DNA from: Candidatus Sulfotelmatobacter sp.
GTDB taxonomy: Bacteria; Acidobacteriota; Terriglobia; Terriglobales; SbA1
Reading direction: 5' to 3'
Assembly: GCA_030151135.1 (NCBI GenBank)
Contig: JASLEQ010000267.1
Coordinates: 1-9,870 of the forward strand
DNA: 9,870 bases
Under the pieces are notes generated by a model that was given only the letters and a program-made list of their open reading frames with translations, was not told where the DNA came from and ran no database searches. Shown piece by piece: positions 1-8,300 of the stretch. Position numbers and translations under genes: made by a program. Within the stretch, counting starts at the first letter, position 1, and each line of letters begins with the position of its first letter.

Positions 1-55
1 TTCATCCGCGCCCGCTGCTCCTCCAAGGGACACTGCGGTCGCGTTAGCACTCGAT

Positions 56-61
56 AAAGGA
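56..61 (+). promoter_or_regulatory. Ribosome binding site of the RraA-like gene
   Basis: AAAGGA lies 7 bases before the ATG at 69, a good Shine-Dalgarno match and spacing. It supports that ATG as the start. No -35/-10 promoter pair can be recognised in the 55 bases before it. Confidence 0.6.
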
Positions 62-68
62 AACCTGC

Positions 69-767
69 ATGGGGATTGCCCCTCTATTGACTGAAGCAGA
101 GCTCGTCACTCTTCGCCAGTTCGATACATGCATGATCGCCAATGCCATTGAGACATTCAGTGTGCGGCTGCGCAACACCGGATTTACGGATGGCAAGCTC
201 CGATGCATGTTCCCCGACACCGCTCCGATGGTGGGATATGCCGTTACCGCGAGACTGCGGACCGAAGATCCTCCCATTAGTGGCGGCCATTACCACGACC
301 GAGGCGATCTTTGGACCCGTATTCTCCAATGTCCCTCTCCGCGAATCCTGGTTCTGGAAGATATGGACCACAACCCCGGACGAGGTGCGTTCGTCGGAGA
401 TATGCATGCAGCCATTCTGCGCGCGCTCGGCTGCGTAGGTTACGTCACCAATGGCGCCGTTCGAGAACTGCCCGGTGTGCGCAGTTCAGCGATTCATCTG
501 TTCGCCGGTAATCTGGCGGTCTCACACGCGTACGCGCACATCTTCGACATTGGCGTCCCTCTTCTGATCGATGGCATGGAAGTACACACGGGAAATCTTC
601 TGCATGGCGATCAGCATGGAATTGTGAACATCCCCCCAGAAGTCGCGCCGCGAATCCCTCAAGAGGCCGCAAAACTTCAAAAGCGGGAAGAAGAAGTGAT
701 TCAGTTCTGCCGCTCGAGCGAGTTCTCCATCGGAAAACTAAGCGAAGTGATGAAACGAACCCACTGA
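69..767 (+). CDS. RraA-like / HMG-aldolase-fold family protein
   Basis: This 232-residue protein resembles the RraA / 4-hydroxy-4-methyl-2-oxoglutarate (HMG) aldolase family, small cytosolic proteins with no signal peptide. Visible family features are GDMHAAILRALGCVGYVTNG at 110-129, followed by AVRE at 130-133, and a C-terminal GN...GDQHGIVNIP stretch at 175-189, the usual place of the family's G-D-x-DG-VvviP motif. In the Pseudomonas HMG/CHA aldolase an Asp, an Arg 21 residues later and the adjoining Asp handle substrate and divalent metal. Here D111 and R132 keep that spacing, but the adjoining residue is Glu (E133). This permits, but does not prove, a retro-aldol or oxaloacetate-decarboxylase-type activity on a pyruvate-containing substrate. 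Bacterial RraA proteins that inhibit RNase E are the non-catalytic alternative. The extended middle (residues 60-105, with GGHYHDRGDLW) fits the longer sugar-acid-associated RraA-like proteins better than the ~160-residue E. coli RraA. The ATG has a good AAAGGA site. The gene ends 47 bp before the adaptor gene; a functional link to efflux is not evident. Confidence 0.8.
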   Translation: MGIAPLLTEAELVTLRQFDTCMIANAIETFSVRLRNTGFTDGKLRCMFPDTAPMVGYAVTARLRTEDPPISGGHYHDRGDLWTRILQCPSPRILVLEDMDHNPGRGAFVGDMHAAILRALGCVGYVTNGAVRELPGVRSSAIHLFAGNLAVSHAYAHIFDIGVPLLIDGMEVHTGNLLHGDQHGIVNIPPEVAPRIPQEAAKLQKREEEVIQFCRSSEFSIGKLSEVMKRTH

Positions 768-772
768 AACCT

Positions 773-818
773 GAGGCCGGATATGAACCTTGCTTTAGCT
801 GGTGAACAAACACGATGA
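773..818 (+). promoter_or_regulatory. Possible leader mini-ORF coupled to the adaptor gene
   Basis: The 47-bp gap contains GAGG at 773-776, then an ATG at 783 opening an 11-codon frame (MNLALAGEQTR) that stops with TGA at 816-818. That stop overlaps the adaptor start codon as ATGA (815-818). The arrangement is typical of translational coupling. The adaptor also has its own GGTGA at 801-805, 9 bases before its ATG, so the mini-ORF may be fortuitous. Eleven codons is short enough to arise by chance. Confidence 0.3.
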
Positions 819-2089
819 CTCGAATCCCAAGCACGTCGAAACTGAGGCAATCTCGCGGTCGGAAGATCAGCCTTTTCGCCACGCTGTCAACACTGGGCAT
901 AGCTTTGCTCAGCTTGTCGTCGTCGTGTTCCAGCGACAACAGGCAGGTGCAGGCCAGTGCGCCGAGCGTCACCGTGGGCGTCACCAAGGTGACGAAGAAA
1001 TCCCTTGGTCGCGACATCACTCTCTCCTCCGAACTGGTCCCGTTCCAGGAGATCGATGTCTATGCCAAGGAATCAGGCTATGTGAAGAAGCTGCTCGTGG
1101 ATTATGGATCGCATGTTAAAGCGGGACAGGTCATGGCAGTTCTCGAAATCCCCGAGCTCGAAGCTCAGTTGCAGGAAGACGACGCCGAGATCAAAAATGC
1201 GAACAATCAGGTCGTCCGCGCACAGCACGAACTCGCCCGTTACGTGGCGCAATACAAAGCGCTGCACTTGCAGTACACGCGCTTGAACGAAGTCTTCCAA
1301 AGTCAGCCCGGTATCGTCGCCCAACAAGAAGTGGACGATTCCCAGGGAAAAGATCTGGCCGCATCTTCGCAAGTGGATGCCGGCCAGGCCGCGCTCGAAG
1401 CCGCACAGAGCCAACTTGCTGCGGCCAAAGCAAAGCTCACGCACGACCAGGCTCTTTACGACTATTCCAAGATCACCGCACCTTTCTCGGGTGTCGTCAC
1501 GGATCGCTATGCCAATCTAGGAACCCTTGTTCAGGCCGGCACCGGATCGAGCACGCAGGCGCTCCCAATTGTGCGGCTCTCGGAGGACGATCTCTTCCGC
1601 CTGGTCATTCCAGTTCCAGAAGGCTACGTGAAATACATCCGCGTCGGTGACCCCGTAAACGTCAGGGTCTCCTCGCTCAATCGCACGGTCCCGGGCAAGG
1701 TCGCGCGGTTCTCAGTGGACGTTCGCGAGGACACTCGCACCATGCACACCGAAGTCGACGTCAAAAACCCCGATCACGTCCTTGTTCCCGGACTTTATGC
1801 CGAGGCAGACATCACGCTCGAGCACAAGGAAGACGTCCCCACAGTGCCCTTGCAGGCGGTGAACCATGAAGGAGACAAAACCTCCGTCTTCGTCGTGGAT
1901 AACAACGATCAGCTTGAAGATCGCCCCGTAACGCTCGGGCTTCAGAACGCAACCGATGCCGAAATTGTTGCGGGACTGCACGAAGGCGAAAACGTAGTCG
2001 TCAGTGATCGCAGCGGACTGAAATCCGGGGAGAAGGTCACCCCGCAGGTCGTGCAGGTTATGCAGTATCACGAAAGCAATCAGCAGTAG
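815..2089 (+). CDS. RND efflux periplasmic adaptor (membrane fusion protein)
   Basis: This 424-residue protein is a periplasmic adaptor of the HlyD/AcrA/MdtA type, which bridges an RND permease to a TolC-like duct. The N-terminus has basic residues (R11-K18), a hydrophobic stretch (19-36) and Cys38 in LSSSC. This looks like a lipoprotein signal, but the lipobox has Ser rather than Leu at -3, so simple signal-peptidase I export or an N-terminal anchor is also possible. Order of domains: first half of the lipoyl domain (about 72-111, with FQEIDVYAKESGYVKKLLVD and G105 in VKAGQ); a long Ala/Gln-rich coiled-coil hairpin (about 112-212); second lipoyl half with ITAPFSGVVTDR at 220-231; a beta-barrel (about 257-335, ending VPGLYAEADI); and a membrane-proximal domain (about 336-412). 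Length is normal for the family. A TGA at 803-805 in the same frame makes ATG 815 the first possible start; GGTGA at 801-805 is a plausible Shine-Dalgarno site. It is followed 40 bp later by permease A, and is the only adaptor in the window, so it probably serves both permeases. Confidence 0.93.
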   Translation: MTRIPSTSKLRQSRGRKISLFATLSTLGIALLSLSSSCSSDNRQVQASAPSVTVGVTKVTKKSLGRDITLSSELVPFQEIDVYAKESGYVKKLLVDYGSHVKAGQVMAVLEIPELEAQLQEDDAEIKNANNQVVRAQHELARYVAQYKALHLQYTRLNEVFQSQPGIVAQQEVDDSQGKDLAASSQVDAGQAALEAAQSQLAAAKAKLTHDQALYDYSKITAPFSGVVTDRYANLGTLVQAGTGSSTQALPIVRLSEDDLFRLVIPVPEGYVKYIRVGDPVNVRVSSLNRTVPGKVARFSVDVREDTRTMHTEVDVKNPDHVLVPGLYAEADITLEHKEDVPTVPLQAVNHEGDKTSVFVVDNNDQLEDRPVTLGLQNATDAEIVAGLHEGENVVVSDRSGLKSGEKVTPQVVQVMQYHESNQQ

Positions 2090-2129
2090 GCGCGGGCGTT
2101 GTCATCCTGCAGAAAACGGCAAAAAATTC

Positions 2130-5100
2130 ATGTCTGGTTTCTCAATTCGCAATCCTTATTTCATCATCGTGGCGTGCCTTGCCCTCATGGTCATCGGCGT
2201 CACCAGTCTGCTTCGCATGCCGGTCGACCTGTTTCCATCCATCAATCTTCCCGAGGTCGTGGTCGCTACCTTCTACTCGGGCATGCCGCCCCAGGATATT
2301 GAGACCGACATCACCGATCCACTCGAACGCTTCTTCACACTCGCCAGCGGCATTGATCACATGGAGTCGCGTTCGCTCCTGGGAGTCAGCATCATCAAGG
2401 TCTATTTTCAACCCGGCACCAACGCCGACGCAGATGTCACCCAGCTTTCAAATCTGGCGTTGGCCGACCTCAAACGCCTACCTCCTGGCACACTCCCGCC
2501 CGTAGTCCTAAAGTTTGATGCCTCAAGCCTTCCGGTTTGCCTGGTGACGCTCAAGGGCGAAGGACTGAATGAAACTCAGCTTCATGACATCGGGCAGTTC
2601 GCGATTCGCAACCAGATTGCGGTCGTGAAAGGAGCAGAAATTCCTCCGCCCTTCGGCGGCAAATACCGTCAAATCATGGTCTATGTCGACCCTTACAAAC
2701 TGTCATCCCGCCAGTTGAGTCCGATGGACGTAGTCACCGCGGTGAACAGTTCAAACCTTATCTTGCCCGCAGGTGACGTCAAGATGGGCCCCTTTGACTA
2801 CTACGTGTACTCCAACAGCCTTGTCGACAACATGGATCAACTCGGCAAGATACCTGTGAAGACTGTCGGCTCCTCCTGGGTGTCGGTCAACGATCTGGGA
2901 AAAGCCGAGGACGCTAACCAAATGCAGTACAACCTCGTCCGGGTAGACGGACAAAGATCGGTTTATCTCCCGATCATGAAGCAAGGTGGTGACACCAACA
3001 CGATTCAAGTTGTGAACGGCATCCGCGACATGATCGGGCACCTCTTCGACATTCCAAAACAATTGAAAGCTACGGTGGTATTCGATCAATCGGCGTTCGT
3101 GAAAGAAGCCATCAAAACTTTGCTCCATGAAGGCCTGATCGGCTTGCTGCTCACCAGCCTGATGATCCTGATTTTTCTCGGCAGTCTCCGCGCCACTTCG
3201 GCAGTATTTCTTTCCATTCCGCTGTCGGCCCTCGCTACCTTCGTCGTGCTCTACATGATGGACAGCACCATCAACACCATGATCCTTGGAGGACTGGCCC
3301 TGGCCTTTTCGCGGATTATCGATAACTCGGTCATCTCGCTGGAAAATATTTACCGGCATCTGGAAATGGGCGCTGAACCGATGAGGGCTGCCGAGATCGG
3401 CGGTGCGGAAGTCAGCCTGGCTGTGCTGGCAGCGACTCTCACCACGGTTGTCGTCTTTTTCCCAGTTACATTTCTTTATGGTGTGAGCAAGTTCCTGTTC
3501 ACGGCTCTCGCTTTGGCGGTTGTGATCTCGCTCTTTGCGTCCTATCTGGTCGCCATGACCGTGATTCCTCTGTTCTGCTCGCGCTTCCTGAAAGCAATGC
3601 CGCACGCTTCTGGACATGGAAATGGCATTGGGCACGAAGTCGAAACAACGCCCCCGGAGCTCTCCTGGTGGGGCCGCTTCACCGCGGGATTCAATCGCAG
3701 CTTCAATCACGTCCTCGACTTCTATGAACTTTGGGTTCGAAGAGCCTTACGCCGCCCGGCCCTCACCGTAGCCGCCATCAGCGGAGCGTTCCTGGTGAGT
3801 CTGGCTATTGCCCCATTCCTCGGTCTGGCCTTCTTCCCAGAAACTGATGCTGGACAGTTCACCATCAACCTCAAAGTCCCTACCGGTACGCGCCTCGAAG
3901 TCACCGAGCAATATGTCGCCAAAGTCGAAGATCTCATCCGGCATGAAGTCGCACCGCGCGATTTAAAAATGATCGTGTCGAATCTTGGCGTCGTGCCCGA
4001 TTTTTCTTCTCTCTACACCACTAATGCTGGTCCCTACACCGCCACCATCCAGGTCGCTTTGCACGAGGACCACAGTAAAAGCAGTTTCTGGTACATGAGC
4101 CGGGTTGAGAAGGAGATGGCCAGTCACTATCCCGACATTCGGACTTTCTTTTCCAGCGGGTCCATGGTCGATGCGGTCCTGAATATGGGCATGCCCGCGC
4201 CCATCGATGTGCAGGTCAGCAGCCCGCACTTGCGCCAGAACTACGCGGTGGCCCAAAACCTCGCAACCCAGATCCGTAGCTTGTCTGGAGTTGGAGAAGT
4301 TTACATCCCTCAGGATTTGAATTACCCCGCCCTGAAGCTGGATGTCGATCGCGTACATGCCGCCGAATTGGGACTGACTCAGAAAGACATTGTGGACAAC
4401 GTGATTACCGCCCTGAATTCCAATTCAATGATCGCTCCCAACTATTGGGTCGATCACAAAACCGGCAACGATTATTTCCTTACTGTCCAGTACTTCGAAA
4501 AGGGGCGCCCGGCTATCCATAACTTTACAGACCTGATCAACATTCCGATTCACGCTCCCAATCTTCGGGAACCGACCACCCTCGATACAGTCGTCAAATT
4601 GCAGGAGGTCGAAACACCCACCGAGGTCGACCACTATCAGATCCAGCGCGTTACCGACATCTACGTAACACCCGCGGGAGAGGATTTGGGGAAAGTTTCG
4701 AACGAGGTCGCCGCGCTCATCCCGAAACTCAACGTGCCCGAAAATGTCCGCATTAATATCCGCGGCATGGTTCAGGGCATGAATGCGTCGTTCAAGAGTT
4801 TCGCTGTCGGACTCTCTCTATCGGTTGTTTTGCTGTACCTGATCCTGGTGGCGCAGTTCAAATCCTTCAAGGATCCATTCCTGATCATGCTGGCGGTTCC
4901 GATGGGCTTCATCGGCGTCCTGATCATCCTCCCATTAACGGGAACCACACTGAACGTGATGTCTCTGATGGGCGTGCTCATGCTGGTCGGTATCTCGGCG
5001 TCGAACAGCATTTTGATCGTCGAATTCACTCATCGTCTCGAAGAGCAGGGTAAATCGGTGGAAGAGGCGGTCATCACTTCGTGCCGGGTTCGTTTGCGGC

Positions 5101-5312
5101 CCATCTTAATGACCTCGTTAGCCACGATCATCGGAATGATTCCAATGGCCCTGAAACTGGGCACCGGCAGCGAACAATATGCTCCTCTTGCGCGCGCCAT
5201 CATCGGCGGACTCACCGTCTCCGTTGTACTCACGGTATTTATCGTGCCGGCCGCGTACCTGCTGGTGTACCGCAACCGGCCATTGACAACTCAAACGGGG
5301 CAGCAGGCATGA
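2130..5312 (+). CDS. RND efflux permease A (AcrB/MdtB-like)
   Basis: This 1060-residue inner-membrane transporter of the RND superfamily would use the proton gradient to extrude substrates through the adaptor and TolC-like channel. Layout is full-length and canonical: TM1 at about 10-30 followed by MPVDLFPSINLPEVVV; porter domain about 31-330; TM2-TM6 about 333-488 (TM2 333-352, TM3 357-376, TM4 381-402, TM5 432-452); a His-containing cytosolic loop at about 492-515; TM7 543-566, then FFPETDAGQF at 568-577; second porter/docking half to about 890; TM8-TM12 891-1045, including RLRPILMTSLATIIGMIPMA. Where AcrB has D407-D408 in TM4 this protein has D398-N399, and where AcrB has K940 in TM10 it has S958 (in GISASNSILIVEF). 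Glu405 of the S-L-E-N motif is kept. The proton path must therefore differ from AcrB. No clear Shine-Dalgarno site precedes ATG 2130, but it is the only ATG/GTG in frame after the adaptor stop and fits the permease B N-terminus. Family placement (HAE1-type rather than metal CzcA/CusA) is inferred from overall resemblance; the substrate is unknown. Confidence 0.95.
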   Translation: MSGFSIRNPYFIIVACLALMVIGVTSLLRMPVDLFPSINLPEVVVATFYSGMPPQDIETDITDPLERFFTLASGIDHMESRSLLGVSIIKVYFQPGTNADADVTQLSNLALADLKRLPPGTLPPVVLKFDASSLPVCLVTLKGEGLNETQLHDIGQFAIRNQIAVVKGAEIPPPFGGKYRQIMVYVDPYKLSSRQLSPMDVVTAVNSSNLILPAGDVKMGPFDYYVYSNSLVDNMDQLGKIPVKTVGSSWVSVNDLGKAEDANQMQYNLVRVDGQRSVYLPIMKQGGDTNTIQVVNGIRDMIGHLFDIPKQLKATVVFDQSAFVKEAIKTLLHEGLIGLLLTSLMILIFLGSLRATSAVFLSIPLSALATFVVLYMMDSTINTMILGGLALAFSRIIDNSVISLENIYRHLEMGAEPMRAAEIGGAEVSLAVLAATLTTVVVFFPVTFLYGVSKFLFTALALAVVISLFASYLVAMTVIPLFCSRFLKAMPHASGHGNGIGHEVETTPPELSWWGRFTAGFNRSFNHVLDFYELWVRRALRRPALTVAAISGAFLVSLAIAPFLGLAFFPETDAGQFTINLKVPTGTRLEVTEQYVAKVEDLIRHEVAPRDLKMIVSNLGVVPDFSSLYTTNAGPYTATIQVALHEDHSKSSFWYMSRVEKEMASHYPDIRTFFSSGSMVDAVLNMGMPAPIDVQVSSPHLRQNYAVAQNLATQIRSLSGVGEVYIPQDLNYPALKLDVDRVHAAELGLTQKDIVDNVITALNSNSMIAPNYWVDHKTGNDYFLTVQYFEKGRPAIHNFTDLINIPIHAPNLREPTTLDTVVKLQEVETPTEVDHYQIQRVTDIYVTPAGEDLGKVSNEVAALIPKLNVPENVRINIRGMVQGMNASFKSFAVGLSLSVVLLYLILVAQFKSFKDPFLIMLAVPMGFIGVLIILPLTGTTLNVMSLMGVLMLVGISASNSILIVEFTHRLEEQGKSVEEAVITSCRVRLRPILMTSLATIIGMIPMALKLGTGSEQYAPLARAIIGGLTVSVVLTVFIVPAAYLLVYRNRPLTTQTGQQA

Positions 5313-5350
5313 GTATCGCGAAACGATCTGAGGATGCAGAGGACTAGATG
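5309..5350 (+). promoter_or_regulatory. 12-codon bridging mini-ORF and RBS before permease B
   Basis: An ATG at 5309 overlaps the permease A stop (ATGA, 5309-5312) and opens a 12-codon frame, MSIAKRSEDAED, ending in TAG at 5345-5347. The permease B ATG follows directly at 5348, in the same frame. AGAGGA at 5338-5343 is a good Shine-Dalgarno core, though only 4 bases from the start; a second TGAGGA lies at 5329-5334. The stop/start junctions at both ends suggest ribosomes could pass from A to B by reinitiation. Chance is possible at this length. Confidence 0.4.
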
Positions 5351-8300
5351 CCGGGATTTTCCATTCGCAATCCGTTCTTCATCATCGTGGTTTGCCTGGT
5401 GCTTCTGGTCATCGGCGTCACGAGTCTCGTCCGCATGCCCGTGGATCTGTTTCCCTCTATCAATCTTCCCGAAGTGGTCGTCGCGACATTCTATTCGGGC
5501 ATGCCCCCGCAGGACATCGAGACCGACATCACCGATCCTCTCGAGCGATTCTTCACGCTCGCCAGCGGGATCGACCACATGGAATCGCGTTCGCTCTTGG
5601 GTGTGAGCATCATTCGCGTTTATTTCCAACCAGGCACCAACGCCGACGCAGATGTCACCGAACTTTCGAATCTGGCTTTGGCCGACTTAAAACGTCTGCC
5701 TCCGGGAACCTTGCCACCAGTAGTGCTCAAGTTTGACACCTCAAGCCTTCCAGTCGCACTCGTCACCGTGAAAGGTGAGGGCCTGAACGAGACACAACTT
5801 CATGACTATGCCCAGTTCCAGATCCGTAATCAGATCGCGGTCGTCCAAGGTGCCGAGATTCCACCGCCCTTTGGCGGCAGATACCGCCAAATCATGGTTT
5901 ACGTCGATCCGTACAAACTGGCCTCCCGGCAATTGAGCCCGATGGATGTGGTCGGCGCAGTCAACAACTCGAACTTAATCTTGCCAGCGGGTGATGTAAA
6001 GATTGGGTCCAATGACTACTACGTCTATTCCAACAGTCTCGTCGATAACATGCAGCAGTTGGGACAGGTGCCCGTAAAAACCAAAGGAACATCCTGGGTT
6101 TCCGTCAACGATTTAGGCAAAGCGGAAGATGCCAATCAGATCCAATACAACGTAGTTAGAGTCGACGGGCAAAGGTCCTGCTACATCCCGATCATGAAGC
6201 AAGGCGGCGACACGAACACGATTGATGTCGTCAATGGCGTTCGCAAGCTGGTTGCACATCTCTACGACATCCCCAAACAGATGTCCGCGAATGTCGTCTT
6301 CGATCAGTCCGTCTACGTCAAGGAGGCGCTGAAAACGGTTCTGCACGAGGCCATCATCGGATTGGTCTTGACCAGTCTCATGATCTTGATTTTTCTCGGA
6401 AGCTTCCGTGCCACAACCGCCGTCTTGCTCTCCATTCCTCTTTCAGCTCTGGCAACGTTCGTCGTGCTTTACATGTGGGGAAGCACGGTGAACACGATGA
6501 TTCTGGCCGGCTTGGCCCTGGCCTTCTCGCGAGTGATCGATAATTCCGTCATCTCGCTGGAAAACATCTATCGTCATCTCGAGATGGGCGCGGCCCCCAT
6601 GGTCGCCGCCGAAGTCGGCGGTCGCGAAGTCAATCTCGCGGTGCTCGCTGCCACGCTGGTTGATGTGGTCGACTTCTTCCCGGTCACCTTTCTCTATGGC
6701 GTCAGCAAGTTCCTGTTCTCAGCTCTGGCTCTGGCTTTCTGCCTCTCGCTGCTAGCCTCGTTCGTCGTAGCCATGACCGTAATTCCTCTCTTCTGTTCTC
6801 GCTTCCTCAAGGCGGTGCCACACGCCGCACATGGAAAAGAACACAGGGACGAGTACGAGGTTGAACCGACCATCGCGCCTGACCATTCCTGGTGGGATCG
6901 GTTCAACGCCCGTTTCAACCGGATGTTCAACCGTGTTCTTGACTTCTACGAAATTTGGGTGCGGCGCGCCGTCAAGCGTCCGGCTCTGACCGTCGCTCTT
7001 CTGAGCGGTGCGTTCCTGGCGAGCCTGGCCATCTATCCGCTGCTCGGCCTCGCCTTCTTCCCCCAGACTGATGCAGGGCAGTTCACTCTCAATCTCAAGG
7101 TCCCAACGGGTACACGCATCGAAGTTACCGAGCAGTATGTGGCAAAGGTTGAAGATCTCATCCGACGCGAAATCGCTCCCAAAGATTTGAAGATGGTCGT
7201 TTCCAACATCGGAGTCGTGCCCGACTTCTCATCTCTCTACACCACCAACGCTGGCCCGTACACCGCCACAATTCAGGTCGCCCTGCAGGCGGATCATGAA
7301 AAAAGCAGTGCATGGTACATGGATCGCGTAAAGCATCAGATTGGCAAGCAATATCCCGATATCAGAAGTTTCTTTTCTAGTGGATCGATGGTGGACGCCG
7401 TCCTTAACATGGGAATGCCGGCTCCTATCGATGTTCAGGTCAGCAGCCCCGAACTGCACAAAATCTACGGAGTAGCAGAAGATCTAGCCGGCCAGATCCG
7501 GGCCGTACCTGGTGTGGGAGAGGTATACATTCCTCAGGACCTCAACTATCCCGCACTACGGCTCGATGTCGACCGTATACATGCAGCCGAGCTCGGCCTG
7601 ACTCAGAAAGATGTCGTCGACAATGTCATCACCGCCCTGAATTCCAACTCCATGATTGCTCCCAATTACTGGGTAGACCGCCGGAGCGGAAACGATTACT
7701 ACCTCACCGTGCAATATTTTGAAAAAGGTCCCGCCGCGATCCACGATCTGACCGACCTTGGACAAATTCCATTGCGGGGCCACGACAAAGCTAAATCGCA
7801 ACTCACTTGCGGCCCTGCGAGTAGTAATTCGGCCCACGTCCAACCGATCAGCGATAAACGCTCGCCAGTGATTGCCAGCTGGAGTTGCGGCACAACTCAA
7901 CTCGTCACTCCAATGGACGACCGTTCCGGCAAGGATGGCTCACAGCCTGCGATCACCGAACTCAACAACGTCGTAAATGTAAATTTTATTCAGACGCCCA
8001 CCGAAGTTGACCATTACCAGATCCAACGTGTCATGGACGTCTATGTCACTCCCTCGGGAGAGGACCTTCAGCGAGTCACAAGCCGCATTCAAAACATCGT
8101 GAATCACGCAAACATTCCCGCCAACGTCCGCGTTAACCTTCGCGGTATGGTCGAAGGGATGAATGCATCTTTCAAGAGTTTTGGTTTAGGATTTCTGCTT
8201 TCGTTCGTATTGCTCTTCCTCATTCTTACCGCGCAATTCAAATCATTCATTGATCCTTTGTTGATCATGCTCGCGATTCCCATGGGGTTCATCGGCGTTA

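Noticed and set aside
1..57. Possible C-terminal tail of an upstream gene (frame 1 open to TAA at 55-57)
   Set aside because: Eighteen codons without recognisable motif cannot be told from chance; the second + frame is also open here, to a TGA just inside the RraA-like gene, so the choice of frame is undecidable.
768..814. Terminator or independent promoter between the RraA-like gene and the adaptor
   Set aside because: No stable stem followed by T-rich sequence is visible, and no convincing -35/-10 pair can be placed in 47 bases; co-transcription remains open.
445..1020. 191-residue - strand frame crossing the RraA/adaptor gap
   Set aside because: It overlaps two well-supported + strand genes and shows no recognisable domain or ribosome binding site.
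2751..3710. 319-residue open frame on the - strand inside permease A
   Set aside because: It lies wholly antisense to a strongly recognised permease, its protein is rich in Arg, His, Asp and Gln with no family resemblance, and it has no start context. It is a by-product of the codon bias of the + strand gene.
7797..7889. 8-bp inverted repeat within the permease B insertion as mobile-element ends
   Set aside because: The arms are short, are not at the insertion edges, and no flanking target duplication or transposase is present; further small palindromes occur in the same GC-rich stretch.
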